Origin: Desulfovibrio sp. JC010
GTDB lineage: Bacteria > Desulfobacterota > Desulfovibrionia > Desulfovibrionales > Desulfovibrionaceae
NCBI RefSeq assembly: GCF_010470675.1
Contig: NZ_VOIQ01000022.1
Location: 1-53,276 of the forward strand
Direction of reading: 5' to 3'
Length of the DNA stretch: 53,276 nt
This document shows, piece by piece, positions 17,347 to 25,633 of the stretch. The notes under the pieces were generated by a model, which was given only the letters and a program-made list of their open reading frames with translations, was not told the DNA's origin and made no database searches. Made by a program: the position numbers and the translations under genes. Within the stretch, counting starts at the first letter, position 1. Every line of letters begins with the position of its first letter.

Positions 17347-17922
17347 ATGAAGAAATTTCTCAGTTGCAGTGTTGTCGTACTTGTTGTGGTCCTGATGAGT
17401 TCTTTCGCGTTTGCCGATGGTTATCCTGAACTGCGCGGTACATGGGTCGGAACAGTTAAATTGATTACCAAGGAAGGCGAGCGCAGGGACAACAAGGCTG
17501 TATTCATTATCAAGAAGCAGGATGGAAATCTCTTTTCAGGCGAGAAAGCATGGTTTGCTCCGAATAAGGAGAATCTTGTTACTGAAAAGTTCTGCGGCGT
17601 TATCGGTGCTGACGGCATGAGTCTCTATTTTGCCGAGGGTGAGGATGGATATACTTTGGGAACATTGACCGGTAAGGAAAATATGTCTCTCTACTATCTT
17701 GAGACTGGGCGCAAAGCCATGGCTATTTCTTATTCCATGGAGAGAGTCCGCTTTGCCCGCGCATTTGTCGATATCGATAAAGACGGCAGCAAGACCATTA
17801 TCCGTTCTGAGGTTGTTAAGGTTTATCCTCTCAATGCCGAACGCATCATGCGCGAAGCTGATCTGAATAAAGATGGAAAGCTGAGCAAAAAAGAATGGGA
17901 AGAATGGAAAAAAGGTAAGTAA
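17347..17922 (+). CDS. Secreted EF-hand protein with N-terminal beta domain
   Basis: The protein is 191 residues from the ATG behind GGGAGG. A longer reading upstream runs through the previous terminator and is rejected. A signal peptide (KKFLSCSVVVLVVVLMSSFAFA) is followed by a beta-rich domain starting YPELRGTWVGTVKL. The C-terminal end has two calcium-binding EF-hand loops: DIDKDGSKTIIRSE (about residues 140-153) and DLNKDGKLSKKEW (about 175-187). It is likely a periplasmic calcium-binding protein of unknown role. Terminators on both sides make it a single-gene unit. Confidence 0.82.
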   Translation: MKKFLSCSVVVLVVVLMSSFAFADGYPELRGTWVGTVKLITKEGERRDNKAVFIIKKQDGNLFSGEKAWFAPNKENLVTEKFCGVIGADGMSLYFAEGEDGYTLGTLTGKENMSLYYLETGRKAMAISYSMERVRFARAFVDIDKDGSKTIIRSEVVKVYPLNAERIMREADLNKDGKLSKKEWEEWKKGK

Positions 17923-17942
17923 TTTTATTTCAATTGAATTAA

Positions 17943-17972
17943 AAAAGGCACGGATTTCGGTCCGTGCCTTTT
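17943..17972 (+). terminator. Terminator of the EF-hand gene
   Basis: AAAAGGCACGGA pairs with TCCGTGCCTTTT around a 6-nt loop. It starts about 20 nt after the stop. Confidence 0.92.
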
Positions 17973-18006
17973 GGTTTTTGATGCAATTTTAAGGTTCGTG
18001 TGTGGA

Positions 18007-18099
18007 TTAATTCAAAGCTTCCACGATGGTTTCCCCAAATTTCTTTGATGTCTTAGGGTCGTTTGCAGTGATTAATTTGCCGTCAGCTACAACCTTTCC
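18007..18099 (-). pseudogene. 3' remnant of a DJ-1/PfpI family gene
   Basis: A 30-codon open stretch on the minus strand ends in a normal stop and reads VVADGKLITANDPKTSKKF then GETIVEALN. This is the typical C-terminal strand and helix of DJ-1/PfpI proteins (VVDGNLIT...A..I..AL). An in-frame stop lies directly upstream, and beyond it only AT-rich sequence without coding character. The rest of the gene, including the nucleophile-elbow cysteine region, is gone. It is therefore a deletion relic and not a functional gene. Confidence 0.72.
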
Positions 18100-18242
18100 T
18101 TAAATTTAATAGTAATTTTATATATTTTATCCTTAACTTCCGGTCAATGGGGTAATTTGTTTTTTGCGATTGAAAAAATAACCCGACCATGAAATAGTTC
18201 AGATTAAATTATTTAATAATCGTAAGCTTGTGCGGGGGGAAT

Positions 18243-18740
18243 ATGAGTGATGCGTGGGCGGTGCTGTTGGCCGGGATCGGGGGATTTTGTCTGGCTTATG
18301 GATTGATGCAGGCCCGGGAGCAGGGCAGGGGTGCGGATAAGGAATTTCAGTTGTGGCGTAAAGAAATGCGTAAAATGGCTGTGCTGATTACCAACCACAC
18401 TCCCAGACAGTTCGGTGGGTGCGCAGGCAGCAAGTCTTCAGTAATGGCGGTTGCCAGATTGAGACGGCTGCATACTGCACTGGCAATCAGGTTGTTGCCC
18501 GGCGACACTACAGGATTGAAGCTTTTGAGCTGTCTTAACAAATTGATAGCGGATATTGATGGCGGGAAAGCCGGGCAGGAAAGCCATGCGGAAGTAATCC
18601 GTATGTTTGCTGTCTTATTGGCTCAGCGGGGTGTCATGGGGCACTCATCGTCCGTATTATCGTTTAACGCTTTTTTCCGCTGGCTGTACAATTTGCCCGA
18701 TTACCTGACTGAGTATGACCGGGAACGCAAGACTAATTAA
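18243..18740 (+). CDS. Hypothetical protein with N-terminal membrane segment
   Basis: The protein is 165 residues from the ATG behind GGGGGA; a TTG 15 nt earlier is less likely. One hydrophobic segment at residues 4-22 (AWAVLLAGIGGFCLAYGLM) may be a signal anchor. The rest is basic and helical, with no motif I recognise. A terminator follows directly. The previous 320 nt hold only the EF-hand terminator, the DJ-1 remnant and AT-rich sequence. Confidence 0.6.
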   Translation: MSDAWAVLLAGIGGFCLAYGLMQAREQGRGADKEFQLWRKEMRKMAVLITNHTPRQFGGCAGSKSSVMAVARLRRLHTALAIRLLPGDTTGLKLLSCLNKLIADIDGGKAGQESHAEVIRMFAVLLAQRGVMGHSSSVLSFNAFFRWLYNLPDYLTEYDRERKTN

Positions 18741-18746
18741 ATTATG

Positions 18747-18776
18747 AAGGCCCTTCGCAGCTCTGCGCAGGGCCTT
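18747..18776 (+). terminator. Intrinsic terminator
   Basis: AAGGCCCT pairs with AGGGCCTT with an inner CGC/GCG helix, followed by GTTTTTTTC. It lies 6 nt after the stop of the hypothetical gene. Confidence 0.88.
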
Positions 18777-18807
18777 GTTTTTTCAGGTGCCAGCAATGGC
18801 ATAGAAT

Positions 18808-20082
18808 CTACAATTTAGCGAAGAACTCTCGCTCCTCATTGTTAAGATAGGTCGGCTGCCGTTCTTTTTTTACGAACAGGTTGAAGACCATGATATGTAC
18901 CCAGTGTCGACGCAACAGGTCCCGGTGGGGGTGCATGGTGGTCCACCATTCATTTTCGCTCATCTGTTTGTCGATTTTTACATGGCATGCATGGCCGGTG
19001 AATGTCTGTTTTATACTCTCTAGAAGTTTTTTAAAATCAGGTTCAGTCCGGTTGAAAATGGCAAGTGCTATTTTGCAGGATTGCCACATTTCGGCATCCA
19101 GCAATTCATTAAGGTTGTAGACCAGTCCTTCAGGGCACTGCCAGGTGAAGCATTTGCCTGTCAGTGCTGACTTATCTGCAAAAGAAATGTTGAAATCTAT
19201 CCTGCCCGGACGGTTAAAAATATCATCATTGTCATTGTCCGTAAAATGAGTGTTGAGATTTGAAACAAGAATGTTGCGCAGGTCCTGATCGTTATGGACG
19301 GTATAGATGTCAGGTGTCCGTTCAAAACTGTTTCCGGTATGGCGCAGAATGCGAATTGCATTAATGAAGTCTTTTTCCGGTATAACAAGAATTTCAGTTT
19401 TAGCGTTTTTTGCGGAGTTGTGCTTCAGTTTGCGCCGGGTATTAACAGGGTTGAACACGGCGGTATCAGGTTTGGGGTCGAGATGCAGCTCGACAGTTCT
19501 TTTCCTGTTGCGTCTCTTGGAAACAGCAATGACCGCCAGCTTATGCAGTCTTTTGTTGAACTGGGCAATGTCCTGATCCTGCCATGCGAGATATTTGTTT
19601 ATTTTTTCATAATTACGCAGGAAATGGTCTTTGAAGGCTTTCGGGTCAGAATAAAGCGGCCTGACATAGTATTTAATTATGCGGTCTTCTTTGATGGTAA
19701 AACTGGGGCCGCCGTGCCTGTAATGCATGCTCGGTCTGCTGACCAGAAGCCGCTTGTCGCCGGAGTAGGGGATTTCCACCTGAGTGATCATTCCATCTTT
19801 TAAATCAGGGGGGGGCTGACCGTTCTCAGGACGATAGATTCTTCCCGCAGGAGTGAGCCGGCACAGGGCAGGTTTGCTCATGCGGATTTTATCCTCGTGC
19901 AGTATTATCTGATTAACGGAGTTTTGCTCGGTGATACGTTGGATAAGTTCAGAATCGGAAGCGGCAAGGAATTCCTCTTCCGGGATAGCTTCGACCTGCG
20001 GAATGATACTGTTGTACACATTCTCAAGAATTACGCTTAATTCGCAGTCATTAAACAGGTTATTTCGATGTTGTTTCACCAT
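18808..20082 (-). CDS. Uncharacterised protein with a possible degenerate restriction-endonuclease-like C-terminus
   Basis: The protein has 424 residues, and AGGAGG precedes the ATG. From memory the layout follows an uncharacterised family in three parts. The first is a beta-rich N-terminal region (VEIPYSGDKRLLVSRPS, about 100-116). The second is a helical RNYEKINKYLAWQDQDIAQFN segment. The third is a C-terminal nuclease-like domain whose usual members show LR..L...LN..Y, G(K)TDI, (A)ECKFW and AI.IFNR. Here I see LRNILVSNLNTHF, GRIDFNI, TGKCFTW and ALAIFNR. The Asp survives, but the E-x-K pair reads G-K-C, so catalysis is doubtful. There is no partner gene beside it. Confidence 0.5.
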   Translation of the reverse strand: MVKQHRNNLFNDCELSVILENVYNSIIPQVEAIPEEEFLAASDSELIQRITEQNSVNQIILHEDKIRMSKPALCRLTPAGRIYRPENGQPPPDLKDGMITQVEIPYSGDKRLLVSRPSMHYRHGGPSFTIKEDRIIKYYVRPLYSDPKAFKDHFLRNYEKINKYLAWQDQDIAQFNKRLHKLAVIAVSKRRNRKRTVELHLDPKPDTAVFNPVNTRRKLKHNSAKNAKTEILVIPEKDFINAIRILRHTGNSFERTPDIYTVHNDQDLRNILVSNLNTHFTDNDNDDIFNRPGRIDFNISFADKSALTGKCFTWQCPEGLVYNLNELLDAEMWQSCKIALAIFNRTEPDFKKLLESIKQTFTGHACHVKIDKQMSENEWWTTMHPHRDLLRRHWVHIMVFNLFVKKERQPTYLNNEEREFFAKL

Positions 20083-20342
20083 GGCTGCCTCCTGTGAGGC
20101 AAAAAATTGACTCTTTTTTTGTTGTCACCAAGATTTATGCAAGAGTTATTCCTGAGATAATGGGAGGTGGAAGAGGGAAAGAAGTGACTGCTGGATGTTT
20201 AAAACGGATAGCTGTCAGTCTGTTGATAAATGTAATAATTGTTTGCAAGGTGTCAATACGGATTTCGGCAGCAGGTGGTTAAATTGCAAGCAATGGTGTA
20301 TCATTTGGTTTCAGGTATTAAAATTTTCACCGGTGCGGGGTA

Positions 20343-21110
20343 ATGATGCGCTATCTTGTCTGGTCTGCAGTATTTCTGTTTTTGTTCACGTCTGTGGCCG
20401 GAGCTGAGAAAATCAGGGTCGGTGGCTCCGGATATTGGTCTCCATATTGTTACACTGTTTCTGATGAACCCTTAGTGCTCAAAGGTTTCACTGTGGACTT
20501 TCTCAAGGAAGTTTTCAGTCGTCCGGATGACGCTTTGAATCTCATGGCATTACCTTGGAAGAGGTGTCTGGCCATGCTTGGGAATAATGAACTTGATCTT
20601 GTGCTCGATGGCAGCAGGAAGTCTCCTCGACTTAAAGACTATCTGTTTTCAAAGGAAATTTACCATCTTGATAATGCCTTGCTTTACCTCAAAAGCAGGT
20701 TTCCGCATGGGCCGGATATAAAGAGTGCCGCTGAGATAGATAAGTATTCTCTGGGGGGAGTTTTCGGTTTTAATTACAAGGTTTATCCGTTTGATGTTTC
20801 CAAGGTTCAGAAAGGAGCCAAGGATATTGAAACCATGCTTAAGATGCTTGAAAAGAGGCGTTTTGAACTGGCTATCGGTTTTGAGCAGATAGTGCGTTCA
20901 CGGATGAGATTGAAAGGCATTAGTGATACGGATATTGCCTGTATTCCCATGCCCGGAGTTGAGTCTTTGCATTTTTATATATTCGGCAATCATACCCCCA
21001 AAACAAGACGGCTTATTCAAAGGATAGATTCTGCATTGGGCGAAATGGCGGCAGACGGTCGGCTTGAGAGATTAAAGCGAAAGTATGGATTGCAGGGGGA
21101 CTGGAAGTAG
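20343..21110 (+). CDS. Orphan family-3 periplasmic solute-binding protein
   Basis: The protein is 255 residues with a signal peptide (MMRYLVWSAVFLFLFTSVAGA). The start may be either of two adjacent ATGs. The SBP_bac_3-like domain has IRVGGSGYWSPYCYTVSD, LKGFTVDFLKEVF, ALPWKRCLAMLGNNELDLVLDGS and a final LIQRIDSALGEMAADGRLERLKRKYG. It belongs to the divergent group of such proteins common in Desulfovibrio and Vibrio without transporter partners. The ligand is unknown. A strong terminator follows. Confidence 0.8.
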   Translation: MMRYLVWSAVFLFLFTSVAGAEKIRVGGSGYWSPYCYTVSDEPLVLKGFTVDFLKEVFSRPDDALNLMALPWKRCLAMLGNNELDLVLDGSRKSPRLKDYLFSKEIYHLDNALLYLKSRFPHGPDIKSAAEIDKYSLGGVFGFNYKVYPFDVSKVQKGAKDIETMLKMLEKRRFELAIGFEQIVRSRMRLKGISDTDIACIPMPGVESLHFYIFGNHTPKTRRLIQRIDSALGEMAADGRLERLKRKYGLQGDWK

Positions 21111-21138
21111 CAGATGGATTAGTAGGATATGTTTGAAG

Positions 21139-21171
21139 CCTCCCCGGCTTGGTTGGGCCGGGGAGGGATTT
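21139..21171 (+). terminator. Intrinsic terminator
   Basis: CCTCCCCGGC pairs with GCCGGGGAGG around an 8-nt loop, followed by GATTTTTAG. It lies between the convergent solute-binding and UbiD genes and is oriented for the former. Confidence 0.9.
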
Positions 21172-21190
21172 TTAGTTTTGCCTTTCTTTA

Positions 21191-23029
21191 TTATATCACC
21201 CCATAAAGCGGTCCACCCGGCGCGGACAGCTCATCCACCCGTTTTTCCGCTTCCGGGTCGGGATCAAGAGGCGGTGCCTGATAGCTTTTCATTCTGGCGT
21301 CGATGATGATTGCTTTTTCCGCGCCCCAGTGTTTGGCTTTGTTGAAGGCTCCGGCTCCGTAGATGTCGGTTGCCGGGTCGGAGCGGGTGAAGGTCACCCA
21401 GAGGAAGTTCTCCCAGTCTTTGGCGGTGAAGTCAGGATCATCCACAACCACGATCATGGGGAAGCCTTCGATTTTTCCGGTGTGGGCCAATGCTTCACCC
21501 AGCTTTTCCATTTGCGGATCACCTTCTCCGCGTGCGCTGGTGCTTTTGCGTCCTTTGAGCAGCATGATTCCGGGGGCGAATATTTTTGCTTCCCCGAAAC
21601 CGTCGGGCAGGGTGGGGAGTTCGGGCAGCTCTTTGGCCAGTTCCCGTTTTTTTGATCCGGCGGCGGCGAAGATCAGCTTTGAACCTTCATTGAAGCCCAT
21701 GCCGGAGTAGTCGAGGGTATCGATGGTTGTGCGGGTGATGAAATGGAGGTCCCGTTTCAGGTTGGCCCGTTCAAGCATGTGTTTGAAGAAGACCGGGATA
21801 TTGTGGCAGTTTTCGCCGTGTTCCATGTCTTCTTTTGCGCCGATGAAAAGGTATTTTGCAAGGGCGGTCTGGGTGTTGCCGAGCAGGGCCATTGCATTGG
21901 TCAGCAATTCCTGCGGCTGGCGTTCTTCGGCGTATGGAACATACCGTTCACTGCCCACGGCCAGCAGCAGCGGATGGACCCCGGCCACATCCACGGCGTG
22001 GACTTCATGTACCCCGGAGAATACGGACGGCACCAGCTCGGAAGTGAGTTCATGGATGAAATCGCCGAACATGGTGTCTTCCTGCGGCGGGCGTCCCACT
22101 GATGTGAAAGGCCAGATGGCGTCTGTGCGGTGGTAGACCTTGTCCACTTTGAGCACCGGGAAATCATGGGTCAGGCTGTAGTAGCCGATATGGTCGCCGA
22201 AAGGTCCTTCCGGTTTTTGCTCATTGCTGATGGTCCCGCAGATGCAGAAATCCGCCTCGGCAGGGACGGGCAGGCCATTGGGACGCATAACCATAGGGAT
22301 GCGGTGTCCACCCAGTGATCCGGCAAAGAATATTTCCGCAATTCCTTCCGGCAATGGCATGACTGCGGCAATGGTCATGGATGGCGCACCGCCCACGGCA
22401 ATATTGACCTTGAGTTTTTCACCTTTCTTAAGAGCCTCCGCATGGTGGTGGCCGATGCTGCGGTGAATCTGGTAGTGCAGTCCCACTTCAGTATTGGTGT
22501 ACTCGTTTCCCGAAAGCTGCACCCGGTACATGCCGATGTTAGACTCTGCGAATCCCGGATTATTCGGGCTTTCGGAATAGACCTGCGGCAGGGTGATGAA
22601 AGCACCGCCGTCCATGGGCCATGACTTGAGCTGCGGCAGCTGGGCGATGGTGGTTTCATTGGCAGTCACCGGGCCTTCAGAAAGTTTGCGCGGCAGGGTG
22701 TGGTATGCGGTTCTCGGTGCGCCCAGATATTTCCACGGGCGTTTCATTGCTTCCATGGGGCTGAGCTTCAGTTTCATGAGTCTTTCCACGGTCTCGATGG
22801 TATCGCGGAAAATGAAGTGCAGCCGCTCTTTGGTGCCGAAAATATTGGCGGCCATGGGAAATTTGCAGCCTTTCACATTGGTGAAGAGCAGGGCCGGGCC
22901 GCCGGCCTGAAAGACGCGTCGCTGGATGATTCCGGCTTCGATATTCGGGTCGATTTCCTGATCTATGCGTAAAAGGTCGCCTTTGGCTTCAAGGGCATCA
23001 AGGCATTCTTTGGTGTTTTTGTATCCCAT
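21191..23029 (-). CDS. UbiD family decarboxylase, probably menaquinone biosynthesis
   Basis: The protein has 612 residues. The prenyl-FMN decarboxylase signature EGPFGDHIGYYS carries the essential Glu, and further conserved blocks are WPMDGGAFITLPQVYS and LWVTFTRSDPATDIYG. Length and the N-terminal KNTKECLDALEAKGDLLRI fit the group assigned to menaquinone biosynthesis (futalosine-type) in bacteria lacking ubiquinone, as expected for a sulfate reducer. That pathway placement is inference. It needs a UbiX flavin prenyltransferase, which is not in this window. AAGGA precedes the ATG. Confidence 0.9.
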   Translation of the reverse strand: MGYKNTKECLDALEAKGDLLRIDQEIDPNIEAGIIQRRVFQAGGPALLFTNVKGCKFPMAANIFGTKERLHFIFRDTIETVERLMKLKLSPMEAMKRPWKYLGAPRTAYHTLPRKLSEGPVTANETTIAQLPQLKSWPMDGGAFITLPQVYSESPNNPGFAESNIGMYRVQLSGNEYTNTEVGLHYQIHRSIGHHHAEALKKGEKLKVNIAVGGAPSMTIAAVMPLPEGIAEIFFAGSLGGHRIPMVMRPNGLPVPAEADFCICGTISNEQKPEGPFGDHIGYYSLTHDFPVLKVDKVYHRTDAIWPFTSVGRPPQEDTMFGDFIHELTSELVPSVFSGVHEVHAVDVAGVHPLLLAVGSERYVPYAEERQPQELLTNAMALLGNTQTALAKYLFIGAKEDMEHGENCHNIPVFFKHMLERANLKRDLHFITRTTIDTLDYSGMGFNEGSKLIFAAAGSKKRELAKELPELPTLPDGFGEAKIFAPGIMLLKGRKSTSARGEGDPQMEKLGEALAHTGKIEGFPMIVVVDDPDFTAKDWENFLWVTFTRSDPATDIYGAGAFNKAKHWGAEKAIIIDARMKSYQAPPLDPDPEAEKRVDELSAPGGPLYGVI

Positions 23030-23113
23030 TATATCTTTATCCTTTGCTGGAAATTATGCTCGTGCGGCAGAGTGTATGGATTCAGGAGGCGGGAATCAAG
23101 TTTTATCGGGCGT

Positions 23114-23142
23114 AAAAAAGCCTGCCGGGTCAGGGCAGGCTT
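23114..23142 (-). terminator. Terminator of the PH-domain gene
   Basis: AAGCCTGCC pairs with GGCAGGCTT. On the minus strand the stem is followed by TTTTTTACG. It lies 23 nt after the stop. Confidence 0.88.
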
Positions 23143-23164
23143 GGAAAACATGTGCGGTGATCTT

Positions 23165-23542
23165 TTAGCCCAGAATTTTATTAGCCAGCAGCTTCTGGAT
23201 GCCGACCACATCACTGCCGCTTTTCAGTTCCTTGCTGATGGGGTCGCGGCGGCCGGAAACCCACATTTTGAGTTCCGAATCCATGTCGAAATGCCCGGCT
23301 GTTTCCACGGAAAAGGTGGATATGGATTTGTACGGAATGGACATGTATTCGACTTTTTTTCCGGTCAATCCCTGTTTATCGATAAGGATCAGTCTGCCGG
23401 AGGTGAAGACATACATGTCGCGGATAACCTTGAAGGCCCGCTCAACCCTTTCACTGTCACCCAGTATAGGGGAGAGTTCTTCCTGTACGTCTGCAACATC
23501 CACTTCAGATGCATTACCCATTAATCCGTCAAGAATTCCCAT
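23165..23542 (-). CDS. Bacterial PH-domain protein (bPH_1 type)
   Basis: The protein has 125 residues. The whole chain fits the bacterial pleckstrin-homology fold formerly DUF1696. It shows LSPILGDSERVERAFKVIRDMYVFTSGRLILID followed by KKVEYMSIPYKSISTFSVETAGHFDMDSELKMWV. Members form oligomeric rings, and their role is mostly unknown. ATGGAGAT precedes the ATG. No signal peptide is present, so it is cytoplasmic. Confidence 0.88.
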   Translation of the reverse strand: MGILDGLMGNASEVDVADVQEELSPILGDSERVERAFKVIRDMYVFTSGRLILIDKQGLTGKKVEYMSIPYKSISTFSVETAGHFDMDSELKMWVSGRRDPISKELKSGSDVVGIQKLLANKILG

Positions 23543-23647
23543 GATATCTCCATTAGTTTTATGACATATTGCCTTGGTTAAGTAATAAAATGATATGTTT
23601 GATAGTAACTTAAGGATTAAATTGTGTCGAGCCGGGAAAAGTTAAAA

Positions 23648-24520
23648 TCACTTGCTGTTCGCAGGAAAAGCCTTGGATACGCATCTCTCATGCAGGTCTA
23701 TGAGATGCTTCGGCAAATAATCCTGATACTTATTCTTGTATTCACCTTCGTAGTGTCCATCAATAATCCGGTTGATTTTTGAGATTATTTTTCTGCCCCA
23801 TCTGTTTTTGGAGCAGCCGACATAGCTTAGAATATATTCAGGCATTTCGCGAATGGGGATGAAAATGAATTTGTCTTCGACTGCCCCTTGCAAGATAAGC
23901 CATTGCAGCTCGTGGGGATAGCCGATGGCATAGTCGATACTGCGTTCAGCCTGGATATTTTTGAGTAGGGATTCCAGCAGGTCTTCCCGGTAATGGACTA
24001 TGAGTTTGTCCGAATCAGGGTTGTCGTCCACAATGCTGTCCACGGCTCCTCCGTAGCGTCGTCCTTTGGATATTCCCATGCGCATGGGGGAGTTTTGGAA
24101 AAGTTTGTTAATGGAAATGAAACCTTGCTCGTCCATGTACGGCTTAAATAAATTCACACGTGATTTGAGCGTGATTACTCCATTGGATAGATACAGCATA
24201 ACCGGTTCACTGAACTGGATGTATTTTTCCCGGTCCGGGGTTTTCATCATGGTTACGCAGCAGCTGTTTGTTGAGGCCATCTGCTTTAATATGCGCCCGT
24301 AATTGGCTGTGTGGTTTGTGTGCTTGTATTCAGGCAGGGCTTTTTGGAGTTTGCACTCCAGATGATTTTCATGTCCGGTTCCCTTCAATTTGCCGCATAT
24401 GATGTTGGAGGGCGGGAAGTCCGCATGATACCAGTTGATCTCGTCTTCGTTTTGCGTGCATTGCCCCGGTAATGGATGCAGAAGGATGCATGATAATATG
24501 ATAAAAAAGATTAGGCGCAT
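23648..24520 (-). CDS. Exported periplasmic-binding-like protein
   Basis: This 290-residue protein has a signal peptide (MRLIFFIILSCILLHPLPGQCTQ). The domain layout matches the family-3 solute-binding fold of the TIGR02285 type. It contains INWYHADFPPSNIICG, YGRILKQMASTNSCCVTMMKTPDREKYIQFSEPVML, MRMGISKGRRYG and IDYAIGYPHELQW. The mature chain has several cysteines. No transporter genes are adjacent. It is the third orphan binding protein in the window. Confidence 0.75.
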   Translation of the reverse strand: MRLIFFIILSCILLHPLPGQCTQNEDEINWYHADFPPSNIICGKLKGTGHENHLECKLQKALPEYKHTNHTANYGRILKQMASTNSCCVTMMKTPDREKYIQFSEPVMLYLSNGVITLKSRVNLFKPYMDEQGFISINKLFQNSPMRMGISKGRRYGGAVDSIVDDNPDSDKLIVHYREDLLESLLKNIQAERSIDYAIGYPHELQWLILQGAVEDKFIFIPIREMPEYILSYVGCSKNRWGRKIISKINRIIDGHYEGEYKNKYQDYLPKHLIDLHERCVSKAFPANSK

Positions 24521-24671
24521 TTTATACTATCCGGTAAAAATTGATATCGTTTTAATCATATCTGATTTGTTATTTTTCGTCACTATGCCTGCGTTATTAA
24601 TTTATTCTTGAGTGAAAAAGTTCGTTATTAATTCTTGATACCTGCTCAGTACCGATGCTAAAAACACATCC

Positions 24672-25562
24672 ATGAAAGACAACCCGACCCTCCATAAGGC
24701 TGAAGATTTGCTTGGCATTGAGGCCAGTTTTAAGATTTATCCCTTTACCGAAGGCACCGGATGTCCGGTCAGCGACATTCAGGAACCGCACCTGCATGAT
24801 TTTTATGTGGTTCATTATGTTTTGTCTGGAAGCGGCAGCTGTGTAATTGATTTTGAGACCTATGATATTATTCCCGGTTCCTTGTATTTCGTCTCGCCGG
24901 GGCAATTGCATCTGTGGAACCCTGAAAACGGGGTTGACGGTTTTGTCATGGTTTTTACTGATGAATTTCTGAAATCCCCGGAAGCCCCGGTGCATAATGT
25001 TTTTGAGCTGGAATTTTTCAACAGCGTGGTCAATTCGCCCATGTTTATGCTTTCGTCCGAGCAGAAGAATGAGCTTGCCGGAGTAATGTCGAATCTGTGC
25101 CGGGAATTCAGCGACAGAAAGCCGGGCTTTGAAACCGTGCTGCGGTCATATTTCCATATTTTGATGGTCAGCCTGCAACGCATGTTTGCGGACCGTCTGC
25201 AAAGACCCGGCGCAAGGGCGGAAAACCGTATTGTGCGCGAGTTCAAGAAGCTTGTTGCCTCGGATCACAGTTTACAGTTGCGGGTGCAGGATTATGCCGA
25301 GATGATGAACGTCAGCGTAAGCAGGCTCAGTGCGGTGATTAAAGAAGTCACCTGCCTGACTCCGGGGCAGATTGTACGCAACGAACTGGTGACCTCTGCC
25401 AAGCGCATGCTGGCTAATTCCGACCTCAATGTTTCCGAAATATGCTATGAATTGAAATTTGAAGATCCGTCTTATTTCGGGAAATTTTTCAAGCGTGAGA
25501 CAGGGGTCACCCCTTCAGTGTTTCGGGAACACGTGAGAGGAAAGTACCAGCAATTGGCATAA
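24672..25562 (+). CDS. AraC family transcriptional regulator
   Basis: The protein has 296 residues. The N-terminal cupin-like sensing domain (EPHLHDFYVVHYVLSGSGSCVID, IPGSLYFVSPGQLHLW) is followed by the AraC double helix-turn-helix (LQLRVQDYAEMMNVSVSRLSAVIKEV and NVSEICYELKFEDPSYFGKFFKRETGVTPSVFR). It lies 71 nt upstream of the flavin/ferredoxin gene on the same strand, so that gene is a likely target. The inducer is unknown. Confidence 0.93.
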   Translation: MKDNPTLHKAEDLLGIEASFKIYPFTEGTGCPVSDIQEPHLHDFYVVHYVLSGSGSCVIDFETYDIIPGSLYFVSPGQLHLWNPENGVDGFVMVFTDEFLKSPEAPVHNVFELEFFNSVVNSPMFMLSSEQKNELAGVMSNLCREFSDRKPGFETVLRSYFHILMVSLQRMFADRLQRPGARAENRIVREFKKLVASDHSLQLRVQDYAEMMNVSVSRLSAVIKEVTCLTPGQIVRNELVTSAKRMLANSDLNVSEICYELKFEDPSYFGKFFKRETGVTPSVFREHVRGKYQQLA

Positions 25563-25633
25563 AACTGCCTTCATATTTTTATTGTCACGGGCTACTCTGA
25601 TTTGCAGTTGAAATCGCAAAAAGGAGAAATCTT

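Noticed and set aside
20195-20407. Possible 70-codon Cys-rich small gene before the solute-binding protein
   Set aside because: It overlaps the signal peptide of a well-supported gene, lacks a Shine-Dalgarno, and its cysteines show no clear metal motif. The 260-nt gap otherwise shows nothing I can name.
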